64,000 nucleotides of DNA, taken from assembly GCF_900167535.1 (NCBI RefSeq), contig NZ_FUYE01000004.1:164709-228708 (forward strand), in the 5' to 3' direction. Source of the stretch: Prosthecobacter debontii (GTDB lineage: Bacteria > Verrucomicrobiota > Verrucomicrobiia > Verrucomicrobiales > Verrucomicrobiaceae). The notes below the pieces were generated by a model. The model ran no database searches, was not told where the DNA came from, and was given only the letters and a program-made list of their open reading frames with translations. The position numbers and the translations under genes are program-made. Below, piece by piece: positions 1 to 8,337 of this stretch. Numbering within the stretch: position 1 is the stretch's first letter; each line of letters starts with the position of its first letter.

Positions 1-95
1 TACCGGAGTGAGGGAGGATTGGAGGCCATCGTAATCCGTTGATTTACAACGATACCGGAATTGCGGTATCGTTGCATCAAAGGCCAGGATGGCCT
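1..95. repeat. attL, left copy of the 95-bp attachment repeat
   Basis: These bases are identical to 37724-37818 and diverge at base 96. Inside lies a perfect inverted repeat with arms CAACGATACC and GGTATCGTTG separated by 8 bases, the kind of dyad a tyrosine recombinase core site would contain. I do not recognise a tRNA 3' end in it. The repeat starts at the window edge, so it may be longer to the left. Confidence 0.9.
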
Positions 96-329
96 AGAGG
101 ATACGTTGATTGTCAATGCGTTATGAGAGCTTTTATGAAAGACACACGTTAGACACACTGCTCATTCATTGAATCACGCAAAAAGGAACTTGTCGGTATT
201 TATCGGTATGTTCTTGGGACGATCTACTGAATTGTCACGAGTTAGTAGATCACAAGTTTTCACGGTGAGATGCCGTAAATCACAGGAATCTGGAGATCGT
301 CACAAATCTTCAGCAGTGGAGGCCGATTA
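96..329. other. Gene-free left end of the prophage
   Basis: No convincing gene lies between attL and the stop codon of the endolysin. The stretch holds a short direct repeat (AGACACAC twice near 141-160) and a paired TCGGTAT motif at 193-213, treated as integrase arm sites. No clear terminator hairpin was seen. Confidence 0.5.
193..213. promoter_or_regulatory. Putative integrase arm-type site, left end
   Basis: TCGGTAT occurs twice in tandem, spaced 9 bases apart (start to start). The same spaced pair, with C for T in the fifth place, occurs at 36384-36404 beside the integrase gene, and a single copy abuts attR at 37713-37725. Placement at both prophage ends is typical of arm sites. No binding evidence exists here. 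Confidence 0.45.
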
Positions 330-812
330 TCAAAACAGCAGCTTCTGCACGTCCTGGCCGTTCCGTTCCATCTGCGACCGAGCTTGAGCCAGGGTGAGAC
401 CGAAGGTGATTTGGAAGTGCGGCCCTTCAGGAAAGCTCTTCCACGTGCCAGCCCAATCAATGCCTTGAGCAGCCGCCAGCTTGCCGAGTTCTTGATACAG
501 CTTATCTGCGAGGCGGGGGTTCTCTGAATCTATGTATTGACCGTCTTTGAAAAGACCCAGGTCAATGGCGAGACCGTAGTTGTGCCATGAGCTTCCTGGC
601 TTCGCTTTTGTGACGATGTTGCCGGGCCGCGTGCGGCCTTGTGCGTAGAGCTCAGCTTGCTTGGCCCAGCTTCGCAGGCCAGAGATGACTTCCACTTTAA
701 CGCCATGAGCGGCCATCGCTTCTTGAGCGGCAGTAACGAAGGGTTCCAGCTTCGCCCGCGCTTTTGCATTCAGTCCGGCGAGGTTTTCGAGAGTGCGTTT
801 GGTGAAGTTCAT
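330..812 (-). CDS. M15-family peptidase endolysin
   Basis: This is a 160-aa peptidoglycan peptidase of the VanY / L-alanyl-D-glutamate endopeptidase type, used as phage endolysins that cut peptide stems of the host wall. The zinc-site signature SSWHNYGLAIDLG lies in the middle (about residues 73-85), giving one His and one Asp ligand, and a second His occurs in GPHFQI near residue 131. There is no signal peptide or membrane segment, so export would need a holin. The ATG overlaps the stop of the upstream membrane gene by 4 bases. It is the last gene of the late operon, where lysis genes usually lie. Length and motifs fit the family; the exact bond cut is not known. Confidence 0.9.
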   Translation of the reverse strand: MNFTKRTLENLAGLNAKARAKLEPFVTAAQEAMAAHGVKVEVISGLRSWAKQAELYAQGRTRPGNIVTKAKPGSSWHNYGLAIDLGLFKDGQYIDSENPRLADKLYQELGKLAAAQGIDWAGTWKSFPEGPHFQITFGLTLAQARSQMERNGQDVQKLLF

Positions 813-1231
813 AGCCAGCGGATGGACGCGTAGTTGATTGCCAAATGCAGAGTATTATCTGCTGCGATAAGCAGCCAGACTGCGAGCCAGGGAGGTGCGT
901 CTTTGTGGTAGCCCGTGCCAGAGCAATCACACCAATGGAGCTTATCCATGGCCGTGCGCCTAACCTCAGTGCTATACCACCACAGACAGCCAGCTGGACT
1001 GAAGATGATATTTTTCAAATAGACCACGAACCGGGCCACATGGTAGCGGTCTATCAGCAGATGCGTTGAAAAGATCACAAGCCAAGCAGGCAGTGAAGCA
1101 ATGAGGGCGAAAGGCAGTGAATAGACCAACGCGTGACAAAAGGCAGCCCAAGTGGACTTCGTTTTGTTCTGCGCCATCCAGTCTGACTGAGTGACGTAAT
1201 CGCCAAAGAGGTGAAGAATTAACTGTATCAT
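809..1231 (-). CDS. DUF3307-like membrane protein, possible lysis accessory
   Basis: This 140-aa protein has at least three hydrophobic segments: one around residues 1-12, one near residues 37-60 and one near 112-130. The N-terminus HLFGDYVTQSDWMAQNK matches my memory of DUF3307, a family of small membrane proteins common in phages and bacteria and of unknown function. It lies directly before the endolysin with a 4-base stop/start overlap, so a role in lysis (holin-like) is possible but only inferred from position. Confidence 0.65.
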   Translation of the reverse strand: MIQLILHLFGDYVTQSDWMAQNKTKSTWAAFCHALVYSLPFALIASLPAWLVIFSTHLLIDRYHVARFVVYLKNIIFSPAGCLWWYSTEVRRTAMDKLHWCDCSGTGYHKDAPPWLAVWLLIAADNTLHLAINYASIRWL

Positions 1232-1246
1232 AAGATAGGGTGGTTA

Positions 1247-1519
1247 TCAGAATCCCAAGAGTGAGAGGCCGACATCCAGCCAAGATGTTTCCTTGGCAGG
1301 CTCAACAGACTCAGCCTCTTTGGCCGATGTCACAGGCTCGCGTTTGTATCGCTGGTCAAGGTAGGCGCTGGAAGCATCGAGCGAGACTTGGCCCCATTGA
1401 CCCGCAGAAAGGCCTGCGAAAGTCTTGGTGCCGTCGGCCCGTGTCGCGCAGGACATGAGAGCACAGGACAGAGTGAAGATGAGGAGGAGACGAGCTAGGA
1501 TTGTGATCGTGATTTTCAT
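1247..1519 (-). CDS. Small putative lipoprotein
   Basis: This 90-aa protein starts with a hydrophobic signal segment followed by a lipobox-like LMSCAT, so Cys24 or a near neighbour would be lipidated. The rest is short and polar and ends in a hydrophobic tail WLDVGLSLLGF. In the lysis region such a gene could act as an outer-membrane spanin, but the proline-rich character of Rz1 proteins is absent, so this remains a guess. The ATG is used and no strong ribosome-binding site is visible. Confidence 0.6.
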   Translation of the reverse strand: MKITITILARLLLIFTLSCALMSCATRADGTKTFAGLSAGQWGQVSLDASSAYLDQRYKREPVTSAKEAESVEPAKETSWLDVGLSLLGF

Positions 1520-1540
1520 GCTGTTGTTTGGGTTCGTTGT

Positions 1541-1852
1541 TTATCTGGAAAGGCGGTGAGCCGATGCCGCATCACGGCGAAGCTCATCAATGCTTTGAGA
1601 GAGGCGATGCAGAGTCACGGTCATCTCGGAGTCCACCCGTGCCCGTTGCTCAAGGATCGTCATGAGCTGGCGTGTCTGGGTGGCGTGATCGTCATAGACC
1701 CGCATCAATGCCCAGGAGCAGGCAGCGGCCAGCAGGATACCAGAGCCAAAGCGCCCAACCGCCCAGATGAGCAGACCGCGCCAGGATTTGGGCACATAGA
1801 CGGCATTCGGTGTGTCCTGTTGCGCGAAGTTGTGGATTTGAGTCGTGCTCAT
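1541..1852 (-). CDS. Single-span membrane protein with coiled coil
   Basis: This 103-aa protein has one membrane segment at about residues 28-52 (GLLIWAVGRF then GILLAAACSWAL) followed by a charged helical stretch likely to form a coiled coil. This is the layout of phage holins of one-span type or of inner-membrane spanins. It precedes the lipoprotein gene, so the two could form an i-spanin/o-spanin pair; this is inference from order and topology. Its start overlaps the stop of the upstream gene. Confidence 0.6.
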   Translation of the reverse strand: MSTTQIHNFAQQDTPNAVYVPKSWRGLLIWAVGRFGSGILLAAACSWALMRVYDDHATQTRQLMTILEQRARVDSEMTVTLHRLSQSIDELRRDAASAHRLSR

Positions 1853-2247
1853 AGTTGGGAGGCTTCGATGAAGGCTTGGTCGATTTGTTCCGGCTCTGTG
1901 AGTCCGATGATGGCAGCCATTTGTATGGTTAGAGGATGATGTCGTTCCGTGGTTTCGGAGTCATTGAAATGCACTAAGGCAGAGTGCTTTTCAGTCGGAT
2001 CCGTAATGTTGGCGTTGATCCAGGATTTGATGGCCAGAACACGTGCCGCGCCTAACCAGAGATTCCGCTGGCGACGTGTGATGGATTGAGGGACAAGAAC
2101 CGCTGACAACCTGAAAATCTCCTGCGCACGTTTGTCCAAAACGTCGATCCTCTCTTCTTCTGTGAGAGTGTAGAGAATACCGCTTCGCAGCTCCTGTAGC
2201 TCAGGATGCTGTTGAGCTAAGTCAGCTCTGATTTCTTCCAGCGTCAT
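1849..2247 (-). CDS. Phage protein of unknown function after the tail fibre
   Basis: This 132-aa protein is mostly helical, rich in Glu, Arg and Leu, with no signal peptide or membrane segment. I do not recognise it. It overlaps the tail-fibre stop codon by 4 bases (ATGA) and so is translationally coupled to it. Genes directly downstream of tail fibres often encode fibre-assembly chaperones, which is the best guess from context. Confidence 0.6.
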   Translation of the reverse strand: MTLEEIRADLAQQHPELQELRSGILYTLTEEERIDVLDKRAQEIFRLSAVLVPQSITRRQRNLWLGAARVLAIKSWINANITDPTEKHSALVHFNDSETTERHHPLTIQMAAIIGLTEPEQIDQAFIEASQL

Positions 2248-3299
2248 GATTTTTTAAGTCCGTATAGACGGATGATGATGTTGGCTATGTTCCCCGTGGA
2301 GAACGCAAACTTGATACCACTCATGTCCGTGGTGTTATTGAGCGATCCGCTGATGTGGCCGTGCAACAATTGAGCGACCGCAGAGTCAGGGTAGGAGAAG
2401 TGACCTTTGAACGTCTTCTGGCCCGCTGAATGGGGGTAGATGTCCAGACTGTATAAAGCATAGCCAGCATTTGCGAACTGTGATGCCACGTTCAGCGGAG
2501 AGCCGCTTGTGGAGTTTGCGCCTCCGGCACCATACCCCGTCGTGCCATACGAATAGAGCAGACCCGTGTAGTAGGCCGTTCCTGTGACATCGACTCCAGC
2601 GTTTCTCCAGATCAGCCTTAGCTGGGTGCCATTCGAAGCAGCTTGCAACTCTTCAATCTCAACTCTGTAGCGCGAATAAATGGAGCTGTTGAAATATCCA
2701 TCCAAAGCAACCGATGCCACTGAGGAAGCACTCTGAGATGTGATCAGCTCCCATGCTCCGCCGCCACCCCCACCGCCGCCATCGGCTCCAGCTTGACCGC
2801 GGATATCTACGCCGTCTGCGATGTCACCCGACAGTCCGCTGGACGTAATGTAGCCAGTCGCGGGCTTATCACCGCTACCACCTACCCAATCGTAAAGATT
2901 TAAGACTCGGCGCTCCCCATCGCTAGCGATAGAAATTCGGGGGGACCAACCGTTTAAACCGTCGGCTCCTGGAGCTCCAGGCGATCCATTCTCACCATTT
3001 TCTCCGTTAGCTCCGGGCGCTCCAGGTTCTCCATCTATACCATCCACGCCGTTGGTGCCTTTCGCGACAAGCTGGAGCCAATCGGCACCTGCGCCTGGCT
3101 CTTCAGTGGTAGCTGACACACACAGCCACAGTGAGCCTGCATGCGTCACAACCGCATTGAGTTCATAGGATCCCGCAGTCCACGCTGAAGGAATGCCCGC
3201 GGTGGACCACATACCCAAGTCCATGGCACTACGCATCTCCTCTTTCGTGGCGGAAGCCATGAAAGCATCAATGTCGGTGGATGTAATTAAGTCTGACAT
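2244..3299 (-). CDS. Tail fibre with collagen-like repeats
   Basis: This 351-aa protein has an N-terminal region with a carbohydrate-binding-like stretch (residues about 35-75, WSTAGIPSAWTAGSYEL). A collagen-like Gly-X-Y block follows (GEPGAPGANGENG and similar, about residues 90-118), then a poly-Gly run near residue 175, then a beta-rich C-terminal domain likely to trimerise and bind the host surface. Collagen repeats are common in phage fibres. It lies near the end of the structural genes and overlaps the FN3 gene upstream by one base. The C-terminal domain is the likely host-range determinant. Confidence 0.8.
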   Translation of the reverse strand: MSDLITSTDIDAFMASATKEEMRSAMDLGMWSTAGIPSAWTAGSYELNAVVTHAGSLWLCVSATTEEPGAGADWLQLVAKGTNGVDGIDGEPGAPGANGENGENGSPGAPGADGLNGWSPRISIASDGERRVLNLYDWVGGSGDKPATGYITSSGLSGDIADGVDIRGQAGADGGGGGGGGAWELITSQSASSVASVALDGYFNSSIYSRYRVEIEELQAASNGTQLRLIWRNAGVDVTGTAYYTGLLYSYGTTGYGAGGANSTSGSPLNVASQFANAGYALYSLDIYPHSAGQKTFKGHFSYPDSAVAQLLHGHISGSLNNTTDMSGIKFAFSTGNIANIIIRLYGLKKS

Positions 3300-4039
3300 T
3301 AGGCTGCAAATCTCAAATAGGTGCTCGTTCCGTCAGGTCTTAGATAGCGGCTGACGCCATCAGGACGGCGGTAGGTGTCACCCTCGCCGCTTTCAGACTC
3401 CCCCGGCAAAGTCACCCCGGCAGGATCACTCCACGGCCCCTCCCCAAATCCGTTGGTTCCTCTCACCCGGAACTCATAGAACCCACCGCTTAGCCCAGCA
3501 TCATATTCATAGTAGTTGACTGTGAGGCCAGACGCCAAGCTTGACCAGCCGCCTCCATCCGACTGTGCCTCGATATCATACGCAGTCGCTCCAATGACTG
3601 ATGTCCAAGTAATGAGGGCTACGTAGCTCAGGTATTCAGATTCTATCGAGACCCCTGGAGCCGCCATTGGCACTGGCAGCGTAACCGCTTCAGGCTCTGA
3701 CCCAGGGCCTTGTCCGGCATCATTGGCAGGCACCACACGGATGAGGTATTCGCCATCAGAGAACGAGCCGAGCGACATCTCGCTACTCAAGCCTGTTGTT
3801 TCACCGAAGTAATCCCAGGTATCCCCTGCGTCGTCAGAGGTCTCAATCACATAAATAAAGCCAGGACTACCAGCCTTGTTGCTGGCGGACCATGTGACAA
3901 AAAGCTCCTTGGACAGTTCATTCCCAGTGACGCTTTGGATAACAGGCTGCACAGTCGGCGGCGTAAGAATCCCAGGCGCAACCGCCACCGCCCACTTGCG
4001 TGAGATCGGCAGCTTAGGGATGGATGGCGACAGGAGCAT
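3299..4039 (-). CDS. Fibronectin type III-like virion protein
   Basis: This 246-aa protein has two fibronectin type III-like repeats (about residues 30-125 and 125-215), seen from the pattern of PGV/VTWSAS, Y-V-I-E and Y-x-F/I-R-V-x-x-x-N motifs. A C-terminal tail repeats a short unit, YRRPDGVSR then YLRPDGTSTYLRF. FN3 domains are frequent on phage tails and baseplates, where they help adhesion. Its stop shares a base with the tail-fibre start and its own start overlaps the scaffold stop, so it is probably a tail or fibre accessory protein. Confidence 0.7.
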   Translation of the reverse strand: MLLSPSIPKLPISRKWAVAVAPGILTPPTVQPVIQSVTGNELSKELFVTWSASNKAGSPGFIYVIETSDDAGDTWDYFGETTGLSSEMSLGSFSDGEYLIRVVPANDAGQGPGSEPEAVTLPVPMAAPGVSIESEYLSYVALITWTSVIGATAYDIEAQSDGGGWSSLASGLTVNYYEYDAGLSGGFYEFRVRGTNGFGEGPWSDPAGVTLPGESESGEGDTYRRPDGVSRYLRPDGTSTYLRFAA

Positions 4040-4962
4040 TACTGCGCGGATTGAAGAGCCTGCAAGAGTTGGTGATACTGCTGCTGAGCAGCGGCTTGGC
4101 GCTCTGGCCCAAATTCACCGCGATACTCACGCGAGATCACGGACGTGGATTTGGGATCCACGATGTCATTGGCGCGCGCGCGGGCCGATGTGGAGAGCGA
4201 AGGTTGCTCACCTGTCACCAGCTTGTCTTCACTGACCAGCTTAGCCATCTTGGCGAAGGCCTCGACAGCCCGGGCATTGGTGAAGATCGGATCTGTGTGG
4301 GGATCTAAGCCCACCATCTTAGCCATCTGTGCAGCCACGGTGATGTTGGCTTGATAGTCCTTACCCCAGGTTTGTTGGAGCTTCAGACCTTCAGCTTTCA
4401 GCATCTCGGCTTCATCGCCCTTGCTAGCCTGAAGGGTATCCATCAGAGAGGTGCCGTAGAAACTCAGGATCTCTTTCACCGCAGCGGGCGGCAGGTGATG
4501 CTTATGCGCGAGCGCCAGGAACTTAGCCTCGGCATCCGCATTCCACATCTCATCAGGCAGGCCTTCAGGCTTGAGGTTCTTGGCTTCACCACGGTAGCCC
4601 TCTGGTTTCTCAGGAGCGCCCACAACCTTACGCCAGTTGGCGATGTCTTCAGGCTTTGCACCTTCCCCCGGCATCTCCAGCTTTTTGCCAACAAGAGCCT
4701 TGGTTGACACATACGCATTGGCGAGGTCCGGCAGGCTTTGGATGGTCGCGAGGCTGCTGTTGCCTTTGAGTCCATCGCCAAGCTTATCCTGCCAGCCTTG
4801 ATTCAGTGTGCCGTCTTCCTTGGCCCATGACCAGGACTCGCCACCACCAGCGGGAGGTTGCTGCTGCTGTTGCTGACCTTCGCCGAGGAGAGTAGCGGCA
4901 CCCGCGCCACCACCCGCGCCATCACCTTCAGGAGCGAAAAGAAAAGGAAGTCGGGATTTCAT
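4039..4962 (-). CDS. Capsid scaffolding protein
   Basis: This 307-aa protein is acidic, Gln/Ala/Gly-rich at the N-terminus (poly-Gln near residue 30) and helical thereafter. The motif series SLPDLANAYVSTKALVGKK, then IPGEGAKPEDIANWRK-type text, then GAPEKPEGY is characteristic of podovirus scaffolding proteins. Such proteins line the procapsid interior and leave or are lost during packaging. The C-terminus is basic and Gln-rich, as in capsid-binding tails. It lies close to the portal but far from the capsid gene. Confidence 0.8.
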   Translation of the reverse strand: MKSRLPFLFAPEGDGAGGGAGAATLLGEGQQQQQQPPAGGGESWSWAKEDGTLNQGWQDKLGDGLKGNSSLATIQSLPDLANAYVSTKALVGKKLEMPGEGAKPEDIANWRKVVGAPEKPEGYRGEAKNLKPEGLPDEMWNADAEAKFLALAHKHHLPPAAVKEILSFYGTSLMDTLQASKGDEAEMLKAEGLKLQQTWGKDYQANITVAAQMAKMVGLDPHTDPIFTNARAVEAFAKMAKLVSEDKLVTGEQPSLSTSARARANDIVDPKSTSVISREYRGEFGPERQAAAQQQYHQLLQALQSAQ

Positions 4963-5417
4963 TACGCTTCACCCTCCTTCTTCCCGAGTTTCACCCAACC
5001 AGCGTGGGCAATATGGAAATCCTGAGAGGTGCCATCCAGAGCCTTGATCTCATCGACGGTTACGCCCAGGCGTTCAGCCAACTTACCCGCTTGGATGTTG
5101 CCTTCAGCCAGCACGTTCAGCACGCGCTCAAGCAGAGTGGGCGAGCCGTTATCGCCTTTATCTTCACCCTCCTTCTTCCCGAGTTCATCGCCATCAGGCT
5201 TGGTGAATGTGACAGGCGGGGTGGATGTCTGGCCATCCCGTGCATCCGCGATAGCTCGCAGCAGATCCGATGGAATCTCACGCGGAATGATACAGTTTTC
5301 AGCAGGCACGAAATGGCCCACATCCGCAACGAAGAAGGGCTTGGGGTTGTGGCCTGTGATCACAAGGTAACCTGGTGCAGGTTCCTCGATCTTGATGGTG
5401 GGATGATCGTAGTTCAT
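4962..5417 (-). CDS. Phage protein with duplicated GKKEGE segment
   Basis: This 151-aa protein is unrecognised. Residues about 75-90 and the last residues both contain LGKKEGE, encoded by a 24-base stretch that is identical at 4967-4990 and 5162-5185. Between them lies a possible small helical domain (LLERVLNVLAEGNIQAGKL). The N-terminal half (VPAENCIIPREIP) has the look of small head proteins near portals. Its start overlaps the stop of the Bbp19-like gene by 4 bases. Confidence 0.6.
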   Translation of the reverse strand: MNYDHPTIKIEEPAPGYLVITGHNPKPFFVADVGHFVPAENCIIPREIPSDLLRAIADARDGQTSTPPVTFTKPDGDELGKKEGEDKGDNGSPTLLERVLNVLAEGNIQAGKLAERLGVTVDEIKALDGTSQDFHIAHAGWVKLGKKEGEA

Positions 5418-5656
5418 GGATATTGGATTCCAGCGAGTTTTGCGCCGAGCCGGACGGCGGTTTGGAGTTCAGTTGTCACTGACCTTTGGCCGTCTTTGAT
5501 GGCTGCCTTGAGTGAATCAGGACTGGCGAAATCGAAGCGCATGCCATCCGGTGGGAACTTCGCGAGTAGATCCTCCAGCACGCGCTTACCGTCCTCATCG
5601 CCGAGGAAGACACGTGCATAGCACTTGGCCAGCTCATCTTGTTTTTGATCACTCAT
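5414..5656 (-). CDS. Small phage protein, Bbp19-like
   Basis: This 80-aa protein resembles the Bbp19-type phage domain in its pattern: a conserved ARVFLGDEDGKRVLEDLL start, a phenylalanine/aspartate centre, and an EG/DGQR-x-V turn followed by a helix. The role of that family is unknown to me, but members sit beside podovirus portal genes. Here it overlaps the portal stop by one base and the next gene by 4 bases. The family name is a recollection, not a search result. Confidence 0.6.
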   Translation of the reverse strand: MSDQKQDELAKCYARVFLGDEDGKRVLEDLLAKFPPDGMRFDFASPDSLKAAIKDGQRSVTTELQTAVRLGAKLAGIQYP

Positions 5657-7347
5657 CAGGCGACAGTCATGACTTGTTCGAGTTGCTTACCCACGGGAGA
5701 GTCTGAGGGGATTTTCCCCACCTTGGCGGCAGCATCGGCAGCGGCTGCAGCTTGCATCATCTGCTGTTGTTGCGCGGCCTGATCAGCGCGTTCTTGCCGT
5801 GTCTTTTTCACGTCGGCTTCAGGCACTAGGCAATCCGCATCCATGCCATCGGCGAGCGCGGCTTGGCGCTCAGCCCTGTCCAGGTCGAAGTTATCCAGAA
5901 CATGGGGAGCCACTTGAACCAATGCCGTCAAACGCTCCACTGTTCGGGCATAACCAATGGATGGGAGCGAGGCAAGAGCCAGAGCGATTCGTGAGGAATA
6001 CCGCACCTTGGGCGGTGAGATGAACGCTTGAGTCTCATTGACGGGGATCAGCAGAGACTGTGGTGGCGTCCCAAGTTGACCACCCCGCAGGATGATTCCA
6101 AAGATGCGCTCAAGCAGAGGGTTAAAAAGCTCGGTGGTTAGGCGGCTGAAGGTGGGGCTGAACTGAATCAGCTTCTCCTGACTCCGCTCAGCCACCTCAC
6201 GCGCCGTCATCTGCTTGGTGAGCTGGGCAAACATTTGAAAGAGGTCCACATGGAAGGCCTCCTTGATGGCCCGCTGGCGCTCTTGGATGCGCTGTAGGCC
6301 GATGTCATAGCGCCCCTGGGTCATCCACTCCTTGGGTAGATGTGATACCAAATCCTTGGAGAAGTAAGTCACGCCCATGGCGTTACCGTCGATCTCACCT
6401 TCTAACTCCTCGGGAGCCAGCACCGGGGGGAAAGCCATCTTCTCCGCCAAGGCATCCATCATCTGCTGAAGGAAGTTGAGCTGGCGTGCTTCAGGTAATG
6501 CTGAAAAGCCAGGAGCCCAACCATACAGCCAGCCCGTGGCGCTGCCCCACTCCAGATAGCGAGACACAAAGACAGGCATCTCTTCATAACCGGATACCTT
6601 GCACACATGGTAGCCGTCTTTTTCGAAATAGACAGAAGCGATAGGCATGTTCTTATCGTCGATCTTTGCCTTGTCACGCTCAGCGTCTGCACGCGGGTAG
6701 ATGGCATGGATGTATTCATGCCGCTCGTGAGCTTTTGCCCCGCCCTTTTCAGCCAGCTCTCGCACCTTCTTGCTCACCTTATCCTCACCAAACTTTTGAA
6801 TGGCTTGCCGTGCAGTCAGCTTAAAGCAGCGCATCACCGTATCCACAGTGCCCTCGTCATCTTCATCGAGGACAAAGGAGCCCACGGGCCACACTTGGGC
6901 GTTCAGCGTCTTCTTCTTCCCCGGCTCGACATACAGGCAAGCCGTGCCAAAGCCGCCACGATCTAAGTAGAACTCGTGAACAGCGGTGTAGAAGTTGGAG
7001 TTGGCTAACTCCTCGCGGGCCGCCGAGGTGGACTTTGCAAGCCAACGCTTGGCCTCATCATCAGAGGCGCGAGGCTCAAAGGCAAACCATGGCGTTTCCA
7101 TGGGAGACATCCACGCAAGCTGCCCATTCGCCAAGGTCATATTGGACTGCACCGCCGTGATATCGAAGAGCACGTCATTGCTCGAAGTGCTTGGGCTTGA
7201 GACATTGCCATTCAAGCCGGGCGAGCGGCGCGGCATGATGTATTTCGCGATCTCATCCCACAGGGTTTCCCAAGGGGCACGTAAAGCCTTGAGCGCCTCA
7301 TAACGCTCAAGAAGCTTCTTTCCAAGCTCTGGTTGTTCGCCTGTCAT
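5656..7347 (-). CDS. Portal (head-to-tail connecting) protein
   Basis: This 563-aa protein matches the T7-type head-tail connector family. The N-terminus reads LLERYEALKALRAPWETLWD, then IAKYIMPRRSP. The mid part contains SNMTLANGQLAWMSPMETPWF, and a helical Gln/Ala-rich C-terminus (QQQQMMQAAAAADAA) forms the crown. The dodecameric portal occupies one capsid vertex, anchors the tail and conducts DNA during packaging. Length is typical (500-600 aa). Neighbouring genes overlap by a few bases. In T7-like phages the portal precedes scaffold and capsid genes; here it lies about 19 kb downstream of the capsid gene. Confidence 0.92.
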   Translation of the reverse strand: MTGEQPELGKKLLERYEALKALRAPWETLWDEIAKYIMPRRSPGLNGNVSSPSTSSNDVLFDITAVQSNMTLANGQLAWMSPMETPWFAFEPRASDDEAKRWLAKSTSAAREELANSNFYTAVHEFYLDRGGFGTACLYVEPGKKKTLNAQVWPVGSFVLDEDDEGTVDTVMRCFKLTARQAIQKFGEDKVSKKVRELAEKGGAKAHERHEYIHAIYPRADAERDKAKIDDKNMPIASVYFEKDGYHVCKVSGYEEMPVFVSRYLEWGSATGWLYGWAPGFSALPEARQLNFLQQMMDALAEKMAFPPVLAPEELEGEIDGNAMGVTYFSKDLVSHLPKEWMTQGRYDIGLQRIQERQRAIKEAFHVDLFQMFAQLTKQMTAREVAERSQEKLIQFSPTFSRLTTELFNPLLERIFGIILRGGQLGTPPQSLLIPVNETQAFISPPKVRYSSRIALALASLPSIGYARTVERLTALVQVAPHVLDNFDLDRAERQAALADGMDADCLVPEADVKKTRQERADQAAQQQQMMQAAAAADAAAKVGKIPSDSPVGKQLEQVMTVA

Positions 7348-7646
7348 CCGAGCAGTGTTTTAGCCCCTCCAATCTTGGCCCCTGTTTCTCCGGCAAAGAT
7401 GGTGGATCGTGCTGGCGCTGTGCGTTTCAGGGATTGCCTTCGTGCTTCAATGGAAGCCTGTTCTTGATCCTGTGAGGATTGAGTGATTGCTGGGTTCAAC
7501 TTTGGTAAAGGCTTAGGCGCTTCTGGAGTCGGCATCAGGCGCTGGCGTTCCATGTCAGCGAGTTGTTGATTCACCAGATTGAGCTGAGCCTTTTCCAGCT
7601 TGATTTGCGTCGGGGACGGCCCCTTAGGTTCAGGAGGGCTTCCCAT
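7344..7646 (-). CDS. Small phage protein upstream of portal
   Basis: This 100-aa protein has a Pro-rich N-terminus, a Gln/Leu/Glu helix that could form a coiled coil (residues 14-40), and a Gly-rich C-terminal tail (TIFAGETGAKIGGAKTLLG). The tail pattern is common in small podovirus proteins encoded before the portal, but I cannot name a function. Its stop overlaps the portal start by 4 bases. Confidence 0.6.
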   Translation of the reverse strand: MGSPPEPKGPSPTQIKLEKAQLNLVNQQLADMERQRLMPTPEAPKPLPKLNPAITQSSQDQEQASIEARRQSLKRTAPARSTIFAGETGAKIGGAKTLLG

Positions 7647-7647
7647 A

Positions 7648-7923
7648 TCATTCGGCCTCCGCGTGAAGAGTTACTTGCGTGTTGGATTCATCAACCCGGC
7701 GCACTTGGATCTCTTGAGCATTGGTCACCTTGCACATCCAGGCCTGCCCATCCTTGAGCAGTAGCACACGGCTTGCTGTATCCTCGCCAGCACGTTTCAG
7801 ATGCACATCTGCACCTGAGTTATTCAAGATCGAAAGGCTGCCGCATCGGTAAGATGGGAACGCGGTCCACTGCGAGCCATCGGCGGCTGTCTGGACAGAT
7901 AGAAAGTTAGGGCCGATCTCCAT
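7648..7923 (-). CDS. Small beta-rich phage protein
   Basis: This 91-aa protein is predicted beta-rich from alternating hydrophobics (YRCGSLSILNNSGADVHLKR, VLLLKDGQAWMCKV). It is unrecognised. The ADVHLKRAG and SGA motifs recall small decoration or fibre-attachment proteins, but that is weak. A conserved 33-base motif (7931-7963) ends 7 bases before its ATG, so the gene may have its own expression signal. Confidence 0.55.
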   Translation of the reverse strand: MEIGPNFLSVQTAADGSQWTAFPSYRCGSLSILNNSGADVHLKRAGEDTASRVLLLKDGQAWMCKVTNAQEIQVRRVDESNTQVTLHAEAE

Positions 7924-7930
7924 ATAAGCC

Positions 7931-7963
7931 CCTCTGTTGACCTCGCTTTAAAAACTCAAGCGC
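7931..7963 (-). promoter_or_regulatory. Conserved phage motif, copy B
   Basis: These 33 bases match 27441-27473 at 27 positions. Read on the minus strand, both copies start CGCTTGA, have a run of T, then AGCGAG, then TCAACAGAGG. Both copies cover the stop codon of the upstream gene and precede the next structural gene. CGCT and AGCG could pair as a small hairpin. The role (promoter, processing or antitermination site) is unknown. Confidence 0.45.
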
Positions 7964-8295
7964 TTTTTCACAGCCTCCATGGAATAGAACTTCACTGAGG
8001 GGCGGCCCTTCCAGTAGCGCTGCCATCCAATCAGGGGCAGCTCATATGGAAACAGGTGCATGAGCGATCCCAAATCCCCAGCCGCCAGCCAGATCCACCA
8101 CGCATCACACTCCTCACGCGGGAAGACATGCCAGGGATCAATGATCTCAGCAGGCGCGGTGGAACATACTGGCCGTGCCATTACAAAACCTGCGGGGGTG
8201 GAATGCACGTAGCCGTGCAGCAGATGCGCCTCCAGATGTCGCCGGAAATCAGCCACATCATCGTAGAGTTGTGCGGCGAGTTCGACGGGTGTCAT
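7948..8295 (-). CDS. Trp-rich small phage protein
   Basis: This 115-aa protein is unrecognised. It has an amphipathic N-terminal helix, a conserved-looking PWHVFPREECDAWWIWLAAG stretch, and an ending with QRYWKGRPSVKFYSM. The Trp-rich centre and the final R-x-x-x-G-x-x-x-x-FY pattern recall small T7-type internal or connector-associated proteins, including gp13-like ones. I hold that only as a weak possibility. Its last codons overlap the conserved 33-base motif. Confidence 0.55.
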   Translation of the reverse strand: MTPVELAAQLYDDVADFRRHLEAHLLHGYVHSTPAGFVMARPVCSTAPAEIIDPWHVFPREECDAWWIWLAAGDLGSLMHLFPYELPLIGWQRYWKGRPSVKFYSMEAVKKRLSF

Positions 8296-8337
8296 TGGAC
8301 TAAATATCGCCCTTCAGCCATCAATGGCCAAGCCTAA

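Noticed and set aside
1-95. tRNA or tmRNA 3' end as the integration target
   Set aside because: The repeat has a GTTGATTTACAAC stretch and a dyad but no T-loop, CCA-adjacent acceptor stem or cloverleaf on either strand.
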